Assembly: GCA_023457715.1 (NCBI GenBank)
Contig: JAEWKR010000109.1
Span: 1-41,764, forward strand
Direction: 5' to 3'
DNA length: 41,764 nucleotides
From: Verrucomicrobiota bacterium
Lineage (GTDB): Bacteria; Verrucomicrobiota; Verrucomicrobiia; Opitutales; Opitutaceae
Numbering within the stretch: the stretch's first letter is position 1; every line of letters starts with the position of its first letter. The notes below the pieces were generated by a model. The model made no database searches, had not been told where the DNA came from, and saw only the letters and a program-made list of their open reading frames with translations. Positions 8,909 through 16,738 of the stretch are shown piece by piece. Position numbers and translations under genes: made by a program.

Positions 8909-9703
8909 ATGCTTTTCCAACCTTCCAAGCTCCTCCTCATCGCCGGGCCGTGCTCGCTCGAGAACGAGACCGTGTGCCGGTCCGTGGCCGGCGTGCTGGC
9001 GGAGCTGCGCCGGACGCGCCCAGAGCTCGCCATCGTGTTCAAGGGCTCCTTCGACAAGGCGAATCGCACCTCGCTGGCGGGCGACCGTGGCACGGGACTC
9101 CAGGGCGGGCTCGACCTGCTCGCGCTCATCAAGCGTGAGTACGACTTCCCGGTGCTCACGGATATCCACGAGGTGGGCCAGGTCGCGCCGGTGGCCGCCG
9201 TATGCGATGTGCTGCAGATCCCGGCGTTCCTCTGTCGTCAGACCGATCTGCTCCTGGCGGCCGCTGCCACCGGCAAGGTCGTGAACGTGAAGAAAGGCCA
9301 GTTCCTGTCGCCGCAGGAGATGCAGTACGTGACCGGAAAGCTGCGCGACGGGAAAGCGCGGGAAATCTGGCAGACGGAGCGCGGCACCACCTTCGGATAC
9401 CAGAACCTCGTGGTCGACATGCGTTCGTTTGCGATCATGCGCCAGAACGGGTATCCAACCGTCTTTGACGCGACCCACAGCGTGCAGCTGCCGGGCGCCG
9501 GCGGTGGAAAGAGCAGCGGTCAGCGGGAGTTTGTGCCGCCGCTGGCGTGCGCCGCCCTGGCCGCCGGAGCCGACGGTCTTTTCATCGAAACGCATCCCGA
9601 CCCCGCCCGCGCCATCAGCGACGGCCCCAACATGGTCCCCCTCGCCGAGTTGCCGAAGCTGATCGACCGTTGCCTGGCGGTCTGGCGCGCGGTGCGAGGC
9701 TAG
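8909..9703 (+). CDS. kdsA: 3-deoxy-8-phosphooctulonate (KDO-8-P) synthase
   Basis: 264 aa, ATG start. Condenses phosphoenolpyruvate and arabinose-5-phosphate to KDO-8-phosphate for lipid A/LPS inner core. Family motifs: LLIAGPCSLENE near the N-terminus, FKGSFDKANRTS, GLDLLALIKREY, FLCRQTDLLLAAA, VVNVKKGQFLSP, FDATHSVQLPG, FIETHPDPARAISDGPNM. The GPCSLE motif has Cys15 where metal-independent enzymes such as E. coli KdsA have Asn (GGMNVLE); this marks the metal-dependent class typified by Aquifex. Its presence implies an LPS-type outer membrane. The start lies directly at the edge of a heptamer array. Confidence 0.96.
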   Translation: MLFQPSKLLLIAGPCSLENETVCRSVAGVLAELRRTRPELAIVFKGSFDKANRTSLAGDRGTGLQGGLDLLALIKREYDFPVLTDIHEVGQVAPVAAVCDVLQIPAFLCRQTDLLLAAAATGKVVNVKKGQFLSPQEMQYVTGKLRDGKAREIWQTERGTTFGYQNLVVDMRSFAIMRQNGYPTVFDATHSVQLPGAGGGKSSGQREFVPPLACAALAAGADGLFIETHPDPARAISDGPNMVPLAELPKLIDRCLAVWRAVRG

Positions 9704-9890
9704 AGGATAACTCGCTTTGCGCTTTGATCCCTCGGCGTTCTCTGGCGTGGGGAGTCTGGCCTTTGGCGTTTCCGGCGCGGGGCCTGTCCTATTGGCACCA
9801 CGCTTCCGCCGAAACCGCGCCGGCTGCCCCCTTTCCGCTCCCTTGACCCTTGCCGGGTCGACCGCACACTTCCGGGCCAAAACCTAGCTG
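9704..9890 (+). other. Intergenic gap kdsA to lipoyl gene
   Basis: 187 bp without a gene. Imperfect GCTTTG / TGGCGT words occur near the left end and CGGCTGCCCC further on, but I see no clean array, promoter or hairpin. Confidence 0.5.
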
Positions 9891-10361
9891 ATGGATACCT
9901 TCCTCATCGATGTGCCCATGCCTTCCATGGGCGCCACCGTGAATGAGTTGACGGTTGTGTCGCTCAAGACGCAGCCCGGCGACCGCGTGACCAAGGGGCA
10001 AAAGATCGCCGAGTTGGAAAGCGACAAGTCGATCTTCGAGTTCGAAAGCCCGTGCGAAGGCACGATCAACCAGGTGTTTGCCAAGGGTGGCGATGTGCTT
10101 CCGGCGGGCGCGCCTTTCCTGCGGATTCAAACCGCCGATGTCTCCCTGAAGCATCTGCAGGCGAAGGACACGGCCTCGGGTCCGGCCACGACGACGGACG
10201 CCGCTCCGGCCGCGGCCCTGGTCTGGACTCCGCGGGCCATCAAGCTCGCGCAGGAGGCGGGGTTGGATCACACGCAATTGACCGGCATCGAGGCGACGGG
10301 TCCGGGCGGCCGGGTCTCCGGCGACGACGTCACCCGCTACCTGGCCAGCCGGAAATCTTGA
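9891..10361 (+). CDS. Stand-alone lipoyl + E3-binding domain protein
   Basis: 156 aa, ATG start. Residues 1-80 form a lipoyl/biotinyl domain: FLIDVPMPSMGATVNELTVV, PGDRVTKGQKIAELESDKS with the predicted lipoylated Lys46, and FEFESPCEG. The DKS context fits lipoyl domains rather than the biotin AMKM motif. After a flexible Ala/Thr/Pro linker, residues about 106-150 match the peripheral subunit (E3)-binding domain (TPRAIKLAQEAGLD, GIEATGPGGRVSGDDVTRYL). The acyltransferase catalytic domain that normally follows in E2 proteins is absent, and the next gene, fabH, begins 38 bp later. It may dock dihydrolipoamide dehydrogenase to an unknown lipoyl-dependent reaction. Confidence 0.85.
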   Translation: MDTFLIDVPMPSMGATVNELTVVSLKTQPGDRVTKGQKIAELESDKSIFEFESPCEGTINQVFAKGGDVLPAGAPFLRIQTADVSLKHLQAKDTASGPATTTDAAPAAALVWTPRAIKLAQEAGLDHTQLTGIEATGPGGRVSGDDVTRYLASRKS

Positions 10362-10399
10362 GTCGACCCGCCTCCCCGCAGGGGCTTTTCTCCACCACG

Positions 10400-11389
10400 A
10401 TGTCCGAGACTGTCTGCATTGCTGGAGTGGGTTACGCCGTGCCGGCCAAGGTGCGCGCCAACTCCGAGATCCTGAAGGCCTTCCCCTCGCGTACCGAGGA
10501 GGAGATGGTCCGCCTCACCGGCATCAAGGAACGTCGCTACGCGTCGGAGGACGAATCGGCCACCGACCTCGCCGCCACCGCCGTCAATCACGCCCTGGCC
10601 CAGGCCGGCCTGACGGTGGACCAGATCGACGGCGTGATCCTTGCGACGATCATCCCCGACCAGCCGGTTCCGTCGATGGCGAGCAATCTCGCCCGCCGAC
10701 TCGGGATTCCGCGGGCCCTGGCCTTCGATCTCAACGCCGCCTGCTCCGGCTGGCTGTACGCGCTCGAAGTCGGCCGCTCGCTCATTCGTGGCGGCACCGC
10801 GCGCAATCTTATCGTCGTCACCGCGGAGCTTTTGTCGCGCATCACCAATCCCGAGGATCACGAAACGGCGTTTCTGTTCGGCGACGGCGCCGGCGCCGCG
10901 ATCCTCACCGGCGGCAGCGGCGGCCATCGCCTGTACCGCATGGGTCTTTCGGGCGATGCGAACCAGTTCGAAGCCATCCAGCGGCAGGGCGGCGGGGCCC
11001 GGTTGCCCTGGCCGGGCGCCTGCGGATGCGAGCTTGAGAGCTTCTACCTCCAGATGAACGGCGCGGCGGTGTTCAAGCACGCGGTCATCGGCTTCGCCGA
11101 GCAGATCGAGCAGACGCTGGCCCGGGAGAATCTCAAGCCGGGCGAGATCGCGTGGGTGGTGCCCCACCAGGCCAACGAGCGGATTCTCAAGGCGGTGAGC
11201 CGCCGCGTGGGCATCCCTTACGACCGCTTCGTGATGACCATCTCGAAGTACGGCAACACCAGCGCGGCCAGTGTCTCCATGGCGCTGGGCTGGGCCGCCG
11301 AGGAAGGCATCTTCAACGACGGCGACAAAATCATCTTCTGCAGCGTCGGTGCCGGCCTCACCTTCGCCGGCGGTCTGCTCGTCTGGTAA
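10400..11389 (+). CDS. fabH: 3-oxoacyl-ACP synthase III
   Basis: 329 aa from ATG 10400; longer readings upstream overlap the preceding gene out of frame. It starts fatty acid synthesis by condensing an acyl-CoA primer with malonyl-ACP. The thiolase-fold triad is intact: Cys115 in NAACSGW, His256 in PHQAN, Asn286 in GNTSAAS. The glycine-rich C-terminus GAGLTFAGGLLVW is typical. Whether the primer is acetyl- or branched-chain acyl-CoA is not readable, though the adjacent lipoyl/E3-binding gene makes a branched keto-acid-derived primer worth considering. Confidence in the family is high; other KAS III-like roles are possible. Confidence 0.94.
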   Translation: MSETVCIAGVGYAVPAKVRANSEILKAFPSRTEEEMVRLTGIKERRYASEDESATDLAATAVNHALAQAGLTVDQIDGVILATIIPDQPVPSMASNLARRLGIPRALAFDLNAACSGWLYALEVGRSLIRGGTARNLIVVTAELLSRITNPEDHETAFLFGDGAGAAILTGGSGGHRLYRMGLSGDANQFEAIQRQGGGARLPWPGACGCELESFYLQMNGAAVFKHAVIGFAEQIEQTLARENLKPGEIAWVVPHQANERILKAVSRRVGIPYDRFVMTISKYGNTSAASVSMALGWAAEEGIFNDGDKIIFCSVGAGLTFAGGLLVW

Positions 11390-11407
11390 GCCGCCGCAGC
11401 GGAGAAG

Positions 11408-11462
11408 GTGAGAGTGAAGGTGAAAGTCGGCTAACCCGTCCCACTTTCACTCTCACTCTCAC
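11408..11462. repeat. Inverted hexamer array between convergent genes
   Basis: GTGAGAGTGAAGGTGAAAGT (11408-11427) and ACTTTCACTCTCACTCTCAC (11443-11462) pair at 18 of 20 positions across a 15-nt loop. The word is a TCACTC/TCACTT hexamer, the same as at 7047-7090. It sits between the convergent fabH and sugar-binding protein genes, where a bidirectional terminator would be expected, though the T-run is lacking. Confidence 0.85.
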
Positions 11463-11474
11463 TTCCCTTTCCTT

Positions 11475-12416
11475 CTACCTCGTCATCAGCGCCTGGATCT
11501 CCGGGTTCTTCAGGTTGTCCTTCGTCACGATGACCACCGGCGTGTGGATGATGGGCTCCACGTTCTCGCCCTTGATCACGCTGAGCGCCGCCTTGATGCC
11601 CTTGCTGCCGATTTCATGGGGCAGCTGGGCGATCCAGCCCGCGAGCGCGCCGCTCTCGATCGCGGCCGCGACTTTCGGCTGAAGATTGAAGCCGAACCCG
11701 ATCAGCTTGATCTGCGACGTGAGGTTGCGCTCCTGCAGCAACTCGAGCATCGCGAGCGTTCCGGCGGTGCCGGTGGCGAGGACGCCTTTGATGTTCGGGT
11801 GATTCTTGAGCACGAGTTCCGCCCGGGCCTTCTCCGTGCCCGGTTCCGTGCTGGCATAGATGTCGCCATAGACCACCGAGTTGGGGTGCACGCTGCGGAA
11901 TCCGGCGAGGGCGCCGACGTCGCGCTGCATGGTGGCGCCGCTGGATTGCGAATGCTTGAAGATCGCGACCTCGTCGTTGGGCCCCACGAGCTTTGCGAGG
12001 AGCGCGCCGGCGTCTTTCCCGGCCGCCTCATGGTCCGTGCCGATGAACACGGGCGCCGCATTGCCGGTGATCGGCGTATCGATCACGATGAACTTGGTCT
12101 GACCCTTCACGGCGATCGACGCGATCGGCACCGCCAGCGCCTCCTTGTTGATGGGGGAGATGACAATGGCCTCCATGCCCTGCGCGGCCATGGCGTTGAG
12201 CAGCCGGATCTGGATCGAGACGTCGAGTTCGGTCAGGGGGGCTTTCACCGTCAGTTCCGCGCCGGCTTCCTTGGCCGCTTCCTGGGCGCCTTTTTCCACG
12301 GCGAGGAAAAACGGGATGTTCTGGCCTTTGAGCAGCAGCCCGATCTTGGGGCCTGCGAGAAGAGAAGGCGCGATGCACAGCAGCGCCGCGACGACGAAAC
12401 GCGATTTGGACGACAT
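11475..12416 (-). CDS. Periplasmic sugar-binding protein, RbsB-like (orphan)
   Basis: 313 aa, ATG at 12416, with a signal peptide (VVAALLCIAPSLLAG, cut near residue 22). The type I periplasmic binding protein pattern is clear: KIGLLLKGQNIPFFLAVEKG, MEAIVISPINKEAL, KFIVIDTPI, GVLATGTAGTLAMLELLQ, IKLIGFGFNLQPKVAAAIESG and a C-terminal TPVVIVTKDNL. These deliver ribose, xylose, allose or similar sugars to an ABC importer or a sensor. No ATPase or permease is adjacent, so it is an orphan, working with a distant importer or with a signalling protein. Confidence 0.88.
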   Translation of the reverse strand: MSSKSRFVVAALLCIAPSLLAGPKIGLLLKGQNIPFFLAVEKGAQEAAKEAGAELTVKAPLTELDVSIQIRLLNAMAAQGMEAIVISPINKEALAVPIASIAVKGQTKFIVIDTPITGNAAPVFIGTDHEAAGKDAGALLAKLVGPNDEVAIFKHSQSSGATMQRDVGALAGFRSVHPNSVVYGDIYASTEPGTEKARAELVLKNHPNIKGVLATGTAGTLAMLELLQERNLTSQIKLIGFGFNLQPKVAAAIESGALAGWIAQLPHEIGSKGIKAALSVIKGENVEPIIHTPVVIVTKDNLKNPEIQALMTR

Positions 12417-12636
12417 AGTGGGGGGCTTTCCCTAATCGTCACCGTTCGAGGGATACTTTAGGGCGAAGGTGGTCGTTCGCTCCAATCCTGCAGCCCAACG
12501 CACGGCAGCTCCCGACTGCGGTCAGGGACGCGTGGGCAACACCCGGGCTTTGGCCGGGTGGTTGGGGGTTCGGGTGCTGTGCAGCGCCGGTTTCAGCCCC
12601 CAGCGTGCTCCTCGTGTAAAGCGATCGCCCGTTTCG
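12417..12636 (-). other. Intergenic gap with one GC-rich dyad
   Basis: 220 bp between rsmE and the sugar-binding gene, both minus strand. It holds a dyad CACCCGG-GCTTTGG-CCGGGTG (12540-12560) that could act as a weak terminator or operator. There is no T-run, and I see nothing else. Confidence 0.5.
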
Positions 12637-13446
12637 TTACCATGAACCCAGTTCGTAGCTGAGGACGGACAGGGCGTAGATCGCGGCCGTCTCGCACCGC
12701 AGCACCAGTGGCCCCAGGGTGACGGGCTGGAAACCGGCCGCCTTGGCCCGCTCCCATTCTGCCGGGGAAAAGTCGCCTTCGGGCCCGACCAGCCAGATCG
12801 CGGAGGGGCGGAGGGCCAGCGAATGGCCCCTTGGCTCGCTGGCCCTCTGGCCTTCCGGTCCTCCGGTCCTCTGGTCCTCCGGCCCCCGGCTGCCGAGGAT
12901 CGTCTTCAGCGACTTCGCGCCGGGCTCGAGGCTGGCCATCAGGCGGAGCGGGTACGCGTGACCTTCCGCCAGCACCGTGTCCAGTGCGGTCAGGGGGCGG
13001 ATCTCCGGCAGAAACGGGTTCCCGCACTGTTTGGCCGCCTCCAGGGCCGCGGTCCGCCATTTCTCGAGTTTTTTCTCCGAACGTTCCGCCTCCAGGTGCA
13101 CCTGGGTCCGCTCGGTCTCCAGGGGAATGATACGCGTGACGCCGATTTCGGTGGCCTTGCGTACGATCGCGTCCATCGCCGGGCCCTTCGGCATCGCCTG
13201 CGCCAGCGTAATGTCGAAGGCGGGCCGCGACCGGATATGGCTTTCCCGGACCCGCAGGACCGCTCCCTGTTTCCGGTCGCCCACCAGTTCGGTGGTCCAC
13301 TCGCGACCCGTGCCGTCGAACGCGATCACCGTGTCCCCCCGACGCGCCCGATTGACGCTCACGAGATGGTGCGATTCGTCGGGACTGAGGATTAGCTCCG
13401 CCGGCGCCGGGGGTGGCGCCGCGCAGTACGCACGCAGATCGGGCAT
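12637..13446 (-). CDS. rsmE: 16S rRNA (uridine1498-N3)-methyltransferase
   Basis: 269 aa from the ATG at 13446 (MPDLRAYC). A longer reading to 13545 would run into tRNA-Leu and is not used. RsmE methylates U1498 of 16S rRNA using SAM through a SPOUT knot. Visible: the PUA-like N-terminus (SPDESHHLVSVNRARRGDTV), ITLAQAMPKGPAMDAIVRKA TEIGV, the knot IWLVGPEGDFSPAEWE and LGPLVLRCETAAIYAL. Just before the knot there is a low-complexity insert (SRGPEDQRTGG, then PEGQRASEPRGHSLALRPS) of about 25 residues that family members lack. The DNA coding for it is the CCTCTGGT/CCTCCGGT octamer repeat with a perfect 12-bp inverted pair, kept in frame. Confidence 0.93.
   Translation of the reverse strand: MPDLRAYCAAPPPAPAELILSPDESHHLVSVNRARRGDTVIAFDGTGREWTTELVGDRKQGAVLRVRESHIRSRPAFDITLAQAMPKGPAMDAIVRKATEIGVTRIIPLETERTQVHLEAERSEKKLEKWRTAALEAAKQCGNPFLPEIRPLTALDTVLAEGHAYPLRLMASLEPGAKSLKTILGSRGPEDQRTGGPEGQRASEPRGHSLALRPSAIWLVGPEGDFSPAEWERAKAAGFQPVTLGPLVLRCETAAIYALSVLSYELGSW
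12811..12890. repeat. Octamer repeat and inverted pair inside rsmE
   Basis: GAGGGCCAGCGA (12811-12822) is the exact reverse complement of TCGCTGGCCCTC (12836-12847). The following bases (to about 12890) are CCTCTGGT/TCCGGTCC octamer words, the same as the intergenic array at 18378-18478. The whole is in frame within rsmE and codes for its extra loop. Confidence 0.8.
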
Positions 13447-13517
13447 GGGACGAAAAAGGCGGAAAACCTGCTGGCTTGCCAGCCGAAGCTCCCGAGTGGA
13501 GCGAGGGGAGCGAAGGC

Positions 13518-13605
13518 TGGTGCCCGGAGAGGGTCTCGAACCCACACGCCTTTAGAGGGCGACGGATTTTGAGTCCGTTGCGTCTGCCAATTCCGCCATC
13601 CGGGC
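13518..13605 (-). tRNA. tRNA-Leu(CAA)
   Basis: Read on the minus strand. GCCCGGA (13605-13599) pairs with TCCGGGC (13528-13522), discriminator A is at 13521, and an encoded CCA follows at 13520-13518. The anticodon arm is ACGGA-CTCAAAA-TCCGT, giving CAA, which reads UUG. A long variable arm (CGCCCTCTAAAGGCG) marks class II, and the T arm holds GGTTCGAGACC. All agree with tRNA-Leu. It lies just upstream of rsmE on the same strand. Confidence 0.96.
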
Positions 13606-14505
13606 TTAGGACGTAGGAGCGGAACCGTACCCGCGGGGTCGCACGTGTCCACGGTTTTTTTGGCCGGTCCGGGGGCCGCGGGTTTTTGAACCTGGATTCC
13701 GAAGTAGCCACAGAGAGCTTAGAGCTCCGACAAGGAGGACACGGAGGCTCGGTCCGGGATTTGAGATCTGAAATTTGAGATTTGAGATCGGTGTCAGTCG
13801 TCGAATCGCTGGCGCTCTTCGCTACATTCTGGTAGCCGCCCATCGGTTCGATGTTCGACCTGGGTTCCGAAGTAGCCACAGAGCGCAGAGCTCCGACACC
13901 TTTGCCGAGCCTACGGCGGACAAGGAGGACACGGAGGCCGCGTCCTCGCGCCAGACCGGTTTATTTGTCGGGGCTTTGGAGGTCAGCCATCGACTCGCTG
14001 GCGCTCCTCCCTACACGAAGGCGCTTGGGCGTAGCGAAGAGCGCCAGCGATTCGAAATCCGAGGAGGGACGTGGCAAAAACGCGGGCTCCGCTGGCGCTC
14101 TTCGCTACGTTCGGATAGCCGCGGACTCGTTCGATGTTCGATGTTCGATGTTCGACCTGGGTTCCGAAGTAGCCGGCGGACAAGGAGGACACGGAGGCTC
14201 GGTCCTTGGACAAACCTGGTCATCGCGTAACGCCCAAGACAGTCGCAGCGCCCGCCTCCGGCTCGGCTCTGATTGGGCCTCTGTGACCTCTGTGGCAAAA
14301 TCGGTATTCAGGTTGAACGTTCGGAGGCGGAGCGCGTCTTTCTCTGCGTTGGTTACCCGTTCTTTTTGGGAAGTTCATAGTTTGCAGTTCAAGTCGGCAA
14401 GGGCGCCGGGTGACTCACCTGGCGCCCTTACTGTTTCGTGGGACCCGACCTCGTCCGTCCGGATTCGGATTTACCCGCCCGGACGACGTGATCAACCTGC
14501 TCGCC
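13606..14505. repeat. 900-bp gene-free block of composite repeat modules
   Basis: 13606-13685 looks unremarkable. From 13686 the order is: GGATTCCGAAGTAGCCACAG plus GAGCTCCGACA block, GGAGGACACGGAGG, heptamer array GAGATTT (13756-13789), REP-like unit (13802-13825, minus), then GTTCGATG words. The CACAGAG/GGACACGG block recurs at about 13865-13945. 13991-14014 and 14031-14054 are an imperfect inverted REP pair, followed by a further REP unit (14087-14108, minus) and a TTCGATG heptamer array (14129-14155). The block ends with more CACAG/GACACGG words to about 14300. Stretch 13990-14175 nearly duplicates 35230-35430. Long open frames here are repeat-derived; I see no gene. Confidence 0.85.
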
Positions 14506-14931
14506 ATGCCCCCCGCCACCCCCACCGTTGACGAGTTTCTTTCCGCCCTGCCCCCGGACCAGCGCGAGGCGATGAGCGCGGTGCACCAGGTGGTCTGCAA
14601 GGCGGCGCCCCGACTCGAGCCCTATGTGGCCACGAACATGGGCGCGAAGCCTGCGCTGGGTTACGGCAAGTATCGCTATAAGGGTGCGGGCGGGCGCGAG
14701 ACGGAGTGGTTCACGATCGGGCTCGTCGCAGGCAAAAGCCATTACAGCTTGTACATCTGCGCCGGCGATGAGGAGGGGTACCTCGTGGAGCAGCATGCCG
14801 ACAAACTCGGCAAGGTGAAAACGGGCCGCAGCTGCATCAATTTCAAGAAGGTCGAGGACCTGAAGTTGCCCGCCTTGATGACCTTGGTGAAAGCGGCGGC
14901 AAAGGCCGGGGGCATCAACGCGGTCGGATAA
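14506..14931 (+). CDS. DUF1801 (YdhG/YdeI-like) protein
   Basis: 141 aa from ATG 14506 (MPPATPTVDEFLSALPPDQ); frames further upstream read through repeats. The pattern TVDEFLSALPPDQREAMSAV, NMGAKPALGYGKYRY, ETEWFTIGLVAGKSHYSLYI and ENINFKK-like SCINFKKVEDLKLPAL fits DUF1801, a small cytosolic fold of the YdhG/SufE-like type. The function is not established. It is the first gene after a long repeat block, and the SixA-like gene starts 58 bp later on the same strand. Confidence 0.85.
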   Translation: MPPATPTVDEFLSALPPDQREAMSAVHQVVCKAAPRLEPYVATNMGAKPALGYGKYRYKGAGGRETEWFTIGLVAGKSHYSLYICAGDEEGYLVEQHADKLGKVKTGRSCINFKKVEDLKLPALMTLVKAAAKAGGINAVG

Positions 14932-14989
14932 GCGGCCCGGGGGAGCCCGCGAGCGTTGACGCGTCCGCCGCCAACCGCACCTTTCCCGC

Positions 14990-15475
14990 ATGCGGCTTTT
15001 CCTCCTGCGACACGCCGAAGCGGTCGATCATCCGCGTGACGAGGCGCGGGCGTTGAGTGCGTTCGGCCGGCGGTCGCTCGAACCGCTCGCGGACCTCGTT
15101 CGGGTTCAGGGCCGGCTCCACGAAGTCGAGATCTGGCACAGCCCGCTGGTCCGGGCGGTCGAGACGGCGCGCCTTTTCGCGCAGCGGCTCGGTTGGAAGA
15201 CCTTCACTCCGCTGGCACGCGCCGGACTGCGGCCGGAGGACGATCCGACCGATCTTGTTCCGCTGTTAAGCGTTCGCGCGGGTGATCTCCTGCTGGTCGG
15301 CCACGAACCTTTTCTGAGCGGGCTGGCGACAGTGCTGCTCACCGGAACGGTTTATCCGCCCAAGGTGATCATGGAGAAAGCGTCGCTGCTCTGCCTCGAG
15401 CGGATCGGCTCCGGTCCCCACGTCTTCTGGTCCGTGCGCTGGCATCTGCCGGGCAGCGACTCCGGGCGCAGCTGA
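14990..15475 (+). CDS. sixA: SixA-like phosphohistidine phosphatase
   Basis: 161 aa, ATG start. Histidine phosphatase superfamily: LFLLRHAEAVDH near the N-terminus gives the RHG-type motif with catalytic His8, and LLVGHEPFLSGLA supplies the second His. The 161-residue length, RALSAFGRRSLEPLADLV helix and absence of a phosphoglycerate-mutase C-terminal cap are typical of SixA, which dephosphorylates His on phosphotransfer domains (ArcB in E. coli). The bacterial target here is unknown; the symbol states the subfamily, not the proven partner. Confidence 0.88.
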   Translation: MRLFLLRHAEAVDHPRDEARALSAFGRRSLEPLADLVRVQGRLHEVEIWHSPLVRAVETARLFAQRLGWKTFTPLARAGLRPEDDPTDLVPLLSVRAGDLLLVGHEPFLSGLATVLLTGTVYPPKVIMEKASLLCLERIGSGPHVFWSVRWHLPGSDSGRS

Positions 15476-15620
15476 CGCGAGGCCTGGCGCCGGACGGAGG
15501 AACCGCTCCGTGGGGGCAGACCGCGCCCGTCGGGCCCGTGAGGAACCGCTGGTCATTCGCGCGGGGAGCGTTAGGCTCCGTGCGCCTGGCCGCGCACCTC
15601 AATCGCTTCCTCCCTTCGCC

Positions 15621-16475
15621 ATGTCCACTATTCTGACCTGCACCGACGGCTCCCGGTATGCCCGCAGTGTTTATGATCACACGGCGTGGGCCGCCCGCCG
15701 GCTCGGGGCCGACGTGCACGTGCTGCATGTGGTGGAGGAAAGCCGGCACGTCGCGCCCATGGCGGACTTGAGCGGCGCCATTGGGGTCGAGGCCATGCAG
15801 CAGCTCACCGCGGAAATCGCGGCGCTCGAGGCGGCTCGCGCGCGGGTCGCCCAAAAACATGCCGGCGCCATTCTCGCCGACGCGCAGCAGCATCTCGCCG
15901 GCGCGGGCCTGGAGCGAGTCGAGGTGGAGGCGGTGGGCGGCGAACTGCTGGAGTGCATCACGCGGCGCGAGGCGCAGGCCGAACTGATCGTCGTCGGCAA
16001 GCGGGGTGAGAATGCCAATCTCGCCAAACTCCACCTCGGCGGGAATCTGCCCCGGGTGATCCGCAGCGCCCGTGGTCCGGTGCTCGTGGCGTCGCGCGAC
16101 TTCACGCCCATCGAGCGCTTTCTCATCGCTTACGACGGCAGCCCGAGCGTGTTGAAGGCCGTCGAGTACCTGCTGACCAGTCCCTTGTTGAAAGGCCTGC
16201 ACGGTCACCTGGTTCGCGCCGGCAAGCTGAACGAGGCGGCTCCCGGCGACCTCGAGGAAACCGCGGTGAAGCTGCGGGCGGCGGGTTATTCGATCACGGC
16301 GCAGGCGACGGCGGGGACGCCGGAGCACGTCATTGGCGCGGCCCTGACGGAGCAACGCGCCCAGCTGCTCGTCATGGGTGCCTTTGGACATTCCCGGATC
16401 CGCGAGTTTCTTCTCGGCAGCACCACCAGCGCCATGGTGCGGAGCTGCCTGGTTCCGGTGCTGATGTTCCGGTAG
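15621..16475 (+). CDS. Tandem-domain universal stress protein
   Basis: 284 aa from ATG 15621. Two UspA domains: 1-150 (MSTILTCTDGSRYARSVY, a central AELIVVGKRG and ARGPVLVAS) and 155-284 (RFLIAYDGSPSVLKAVEYL, LLVMGAFGHSRIREFLLGS, CLVPVLMFR). The second domain keeps the ATP-binding GxxGHSRIREFLLGS pattern; the first has a shortened version (GKRGENANLAKLHLG). Tandem Usp proteins often act under nutrient or oxidative stress. The upstream 145-bp gap contains small hairpins (ACGGAG...CTCCGT and GGAGC-GTTAG-GCTCC) but no recognised promoter. Confidence 0.9.
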   Translation: MSTILTCTDGSRYARSVYDHTAWAARRLGADVHVLHVVEESRHVAPMADLSGAIGVEAMQQLTAEIAALEAARARVAQKHAGAILADAQQHLAGAGLERVEVEAVGGELLECITRREAQAELIVVGKRGENANLAKLHLGGNLPRVIRSARGPVLVASRDFTPIERFLIAYDGSPSVLKAVEYLLTSPLLKGLHGHLVRAGKLNEAAPGDLEETAVKLRAAGYSITAQATAGTPEHVIGAALTEQRAQLLVMGAFGHSRIREFLLGSTTSAMVRSCLVPVLMFR

Positions 16476-16533
16476 GCCGGCCTGCGAGTGTGGTCGCAGG
16501 ACAGCAGGGTTAAGCCGGAACTATGCAGACGGA

Positions 16534-16680
16534 TTAACCACGAATGCACACGAATGAACACGAATAGGAGAGGAAACTCGAATGCAGCCCGTTCGTAGTC
16601 CCGCTCACTGTTTTGTGCCTGCGCGGAAGTGATGATTTTCCCAGGTCTTCATTCGTGTCGATTCGTGTCCATTCGTGGTT
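16534..16680. repeat. Inverted decamer (ACACGAATGN) pair
   Basis: Arms 16534-16565 (TTAACCACGAATGCACACGA and on) and 16649-16680 pair at 29 of 32 positions over an 83-nt spacer. Each arm repeats ACACGAAT at a 10-nt step. The pair sits in the gap before the serine hydrolase gene and no promoter was seen within it. Confidence 0.88.
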
Positions 16681-16738
16681 AACTGAATCGTTCTGGTTAA
16701 GGATTGCCGGCGTTTATCGATTGCAACCTGATGGGGCC

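Noticed and set aside
7175..9880. 901-aa antisense open frame across pyrG and kdsA
   Set aside because: Shadow of two conserved plus-strand genes; its sequence is low-complexity, rich in D, H and R.
9891..10361. Biotin carboxyl carrier protein (AccB)
   Set aside because: Lys context is DKS rather than the biotin AMKM motif, and an E3-binding domain follows.
10052..10399. Long upstream start for fabH
   Set aside because: The extension overlaps the lipoyl gene out of frame; ATG 10400 gives the standard length and conserved start.
12540..12560. CACCCGG/CCGGGTG dyad as intrinsic terminator of rsmE
   Set aside because: No T-run follows on either strand; kept only as an intergenic note.
13447..13545. 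Longer N-terminus for rsmE
   Set aside because: It would overlap the tRNA-Leu gene and adds residues unlike family members.
13851..14531. 226-aa open frame in the repeat block
   Set aside because: It is translated from repeat words; no conserved protein features.
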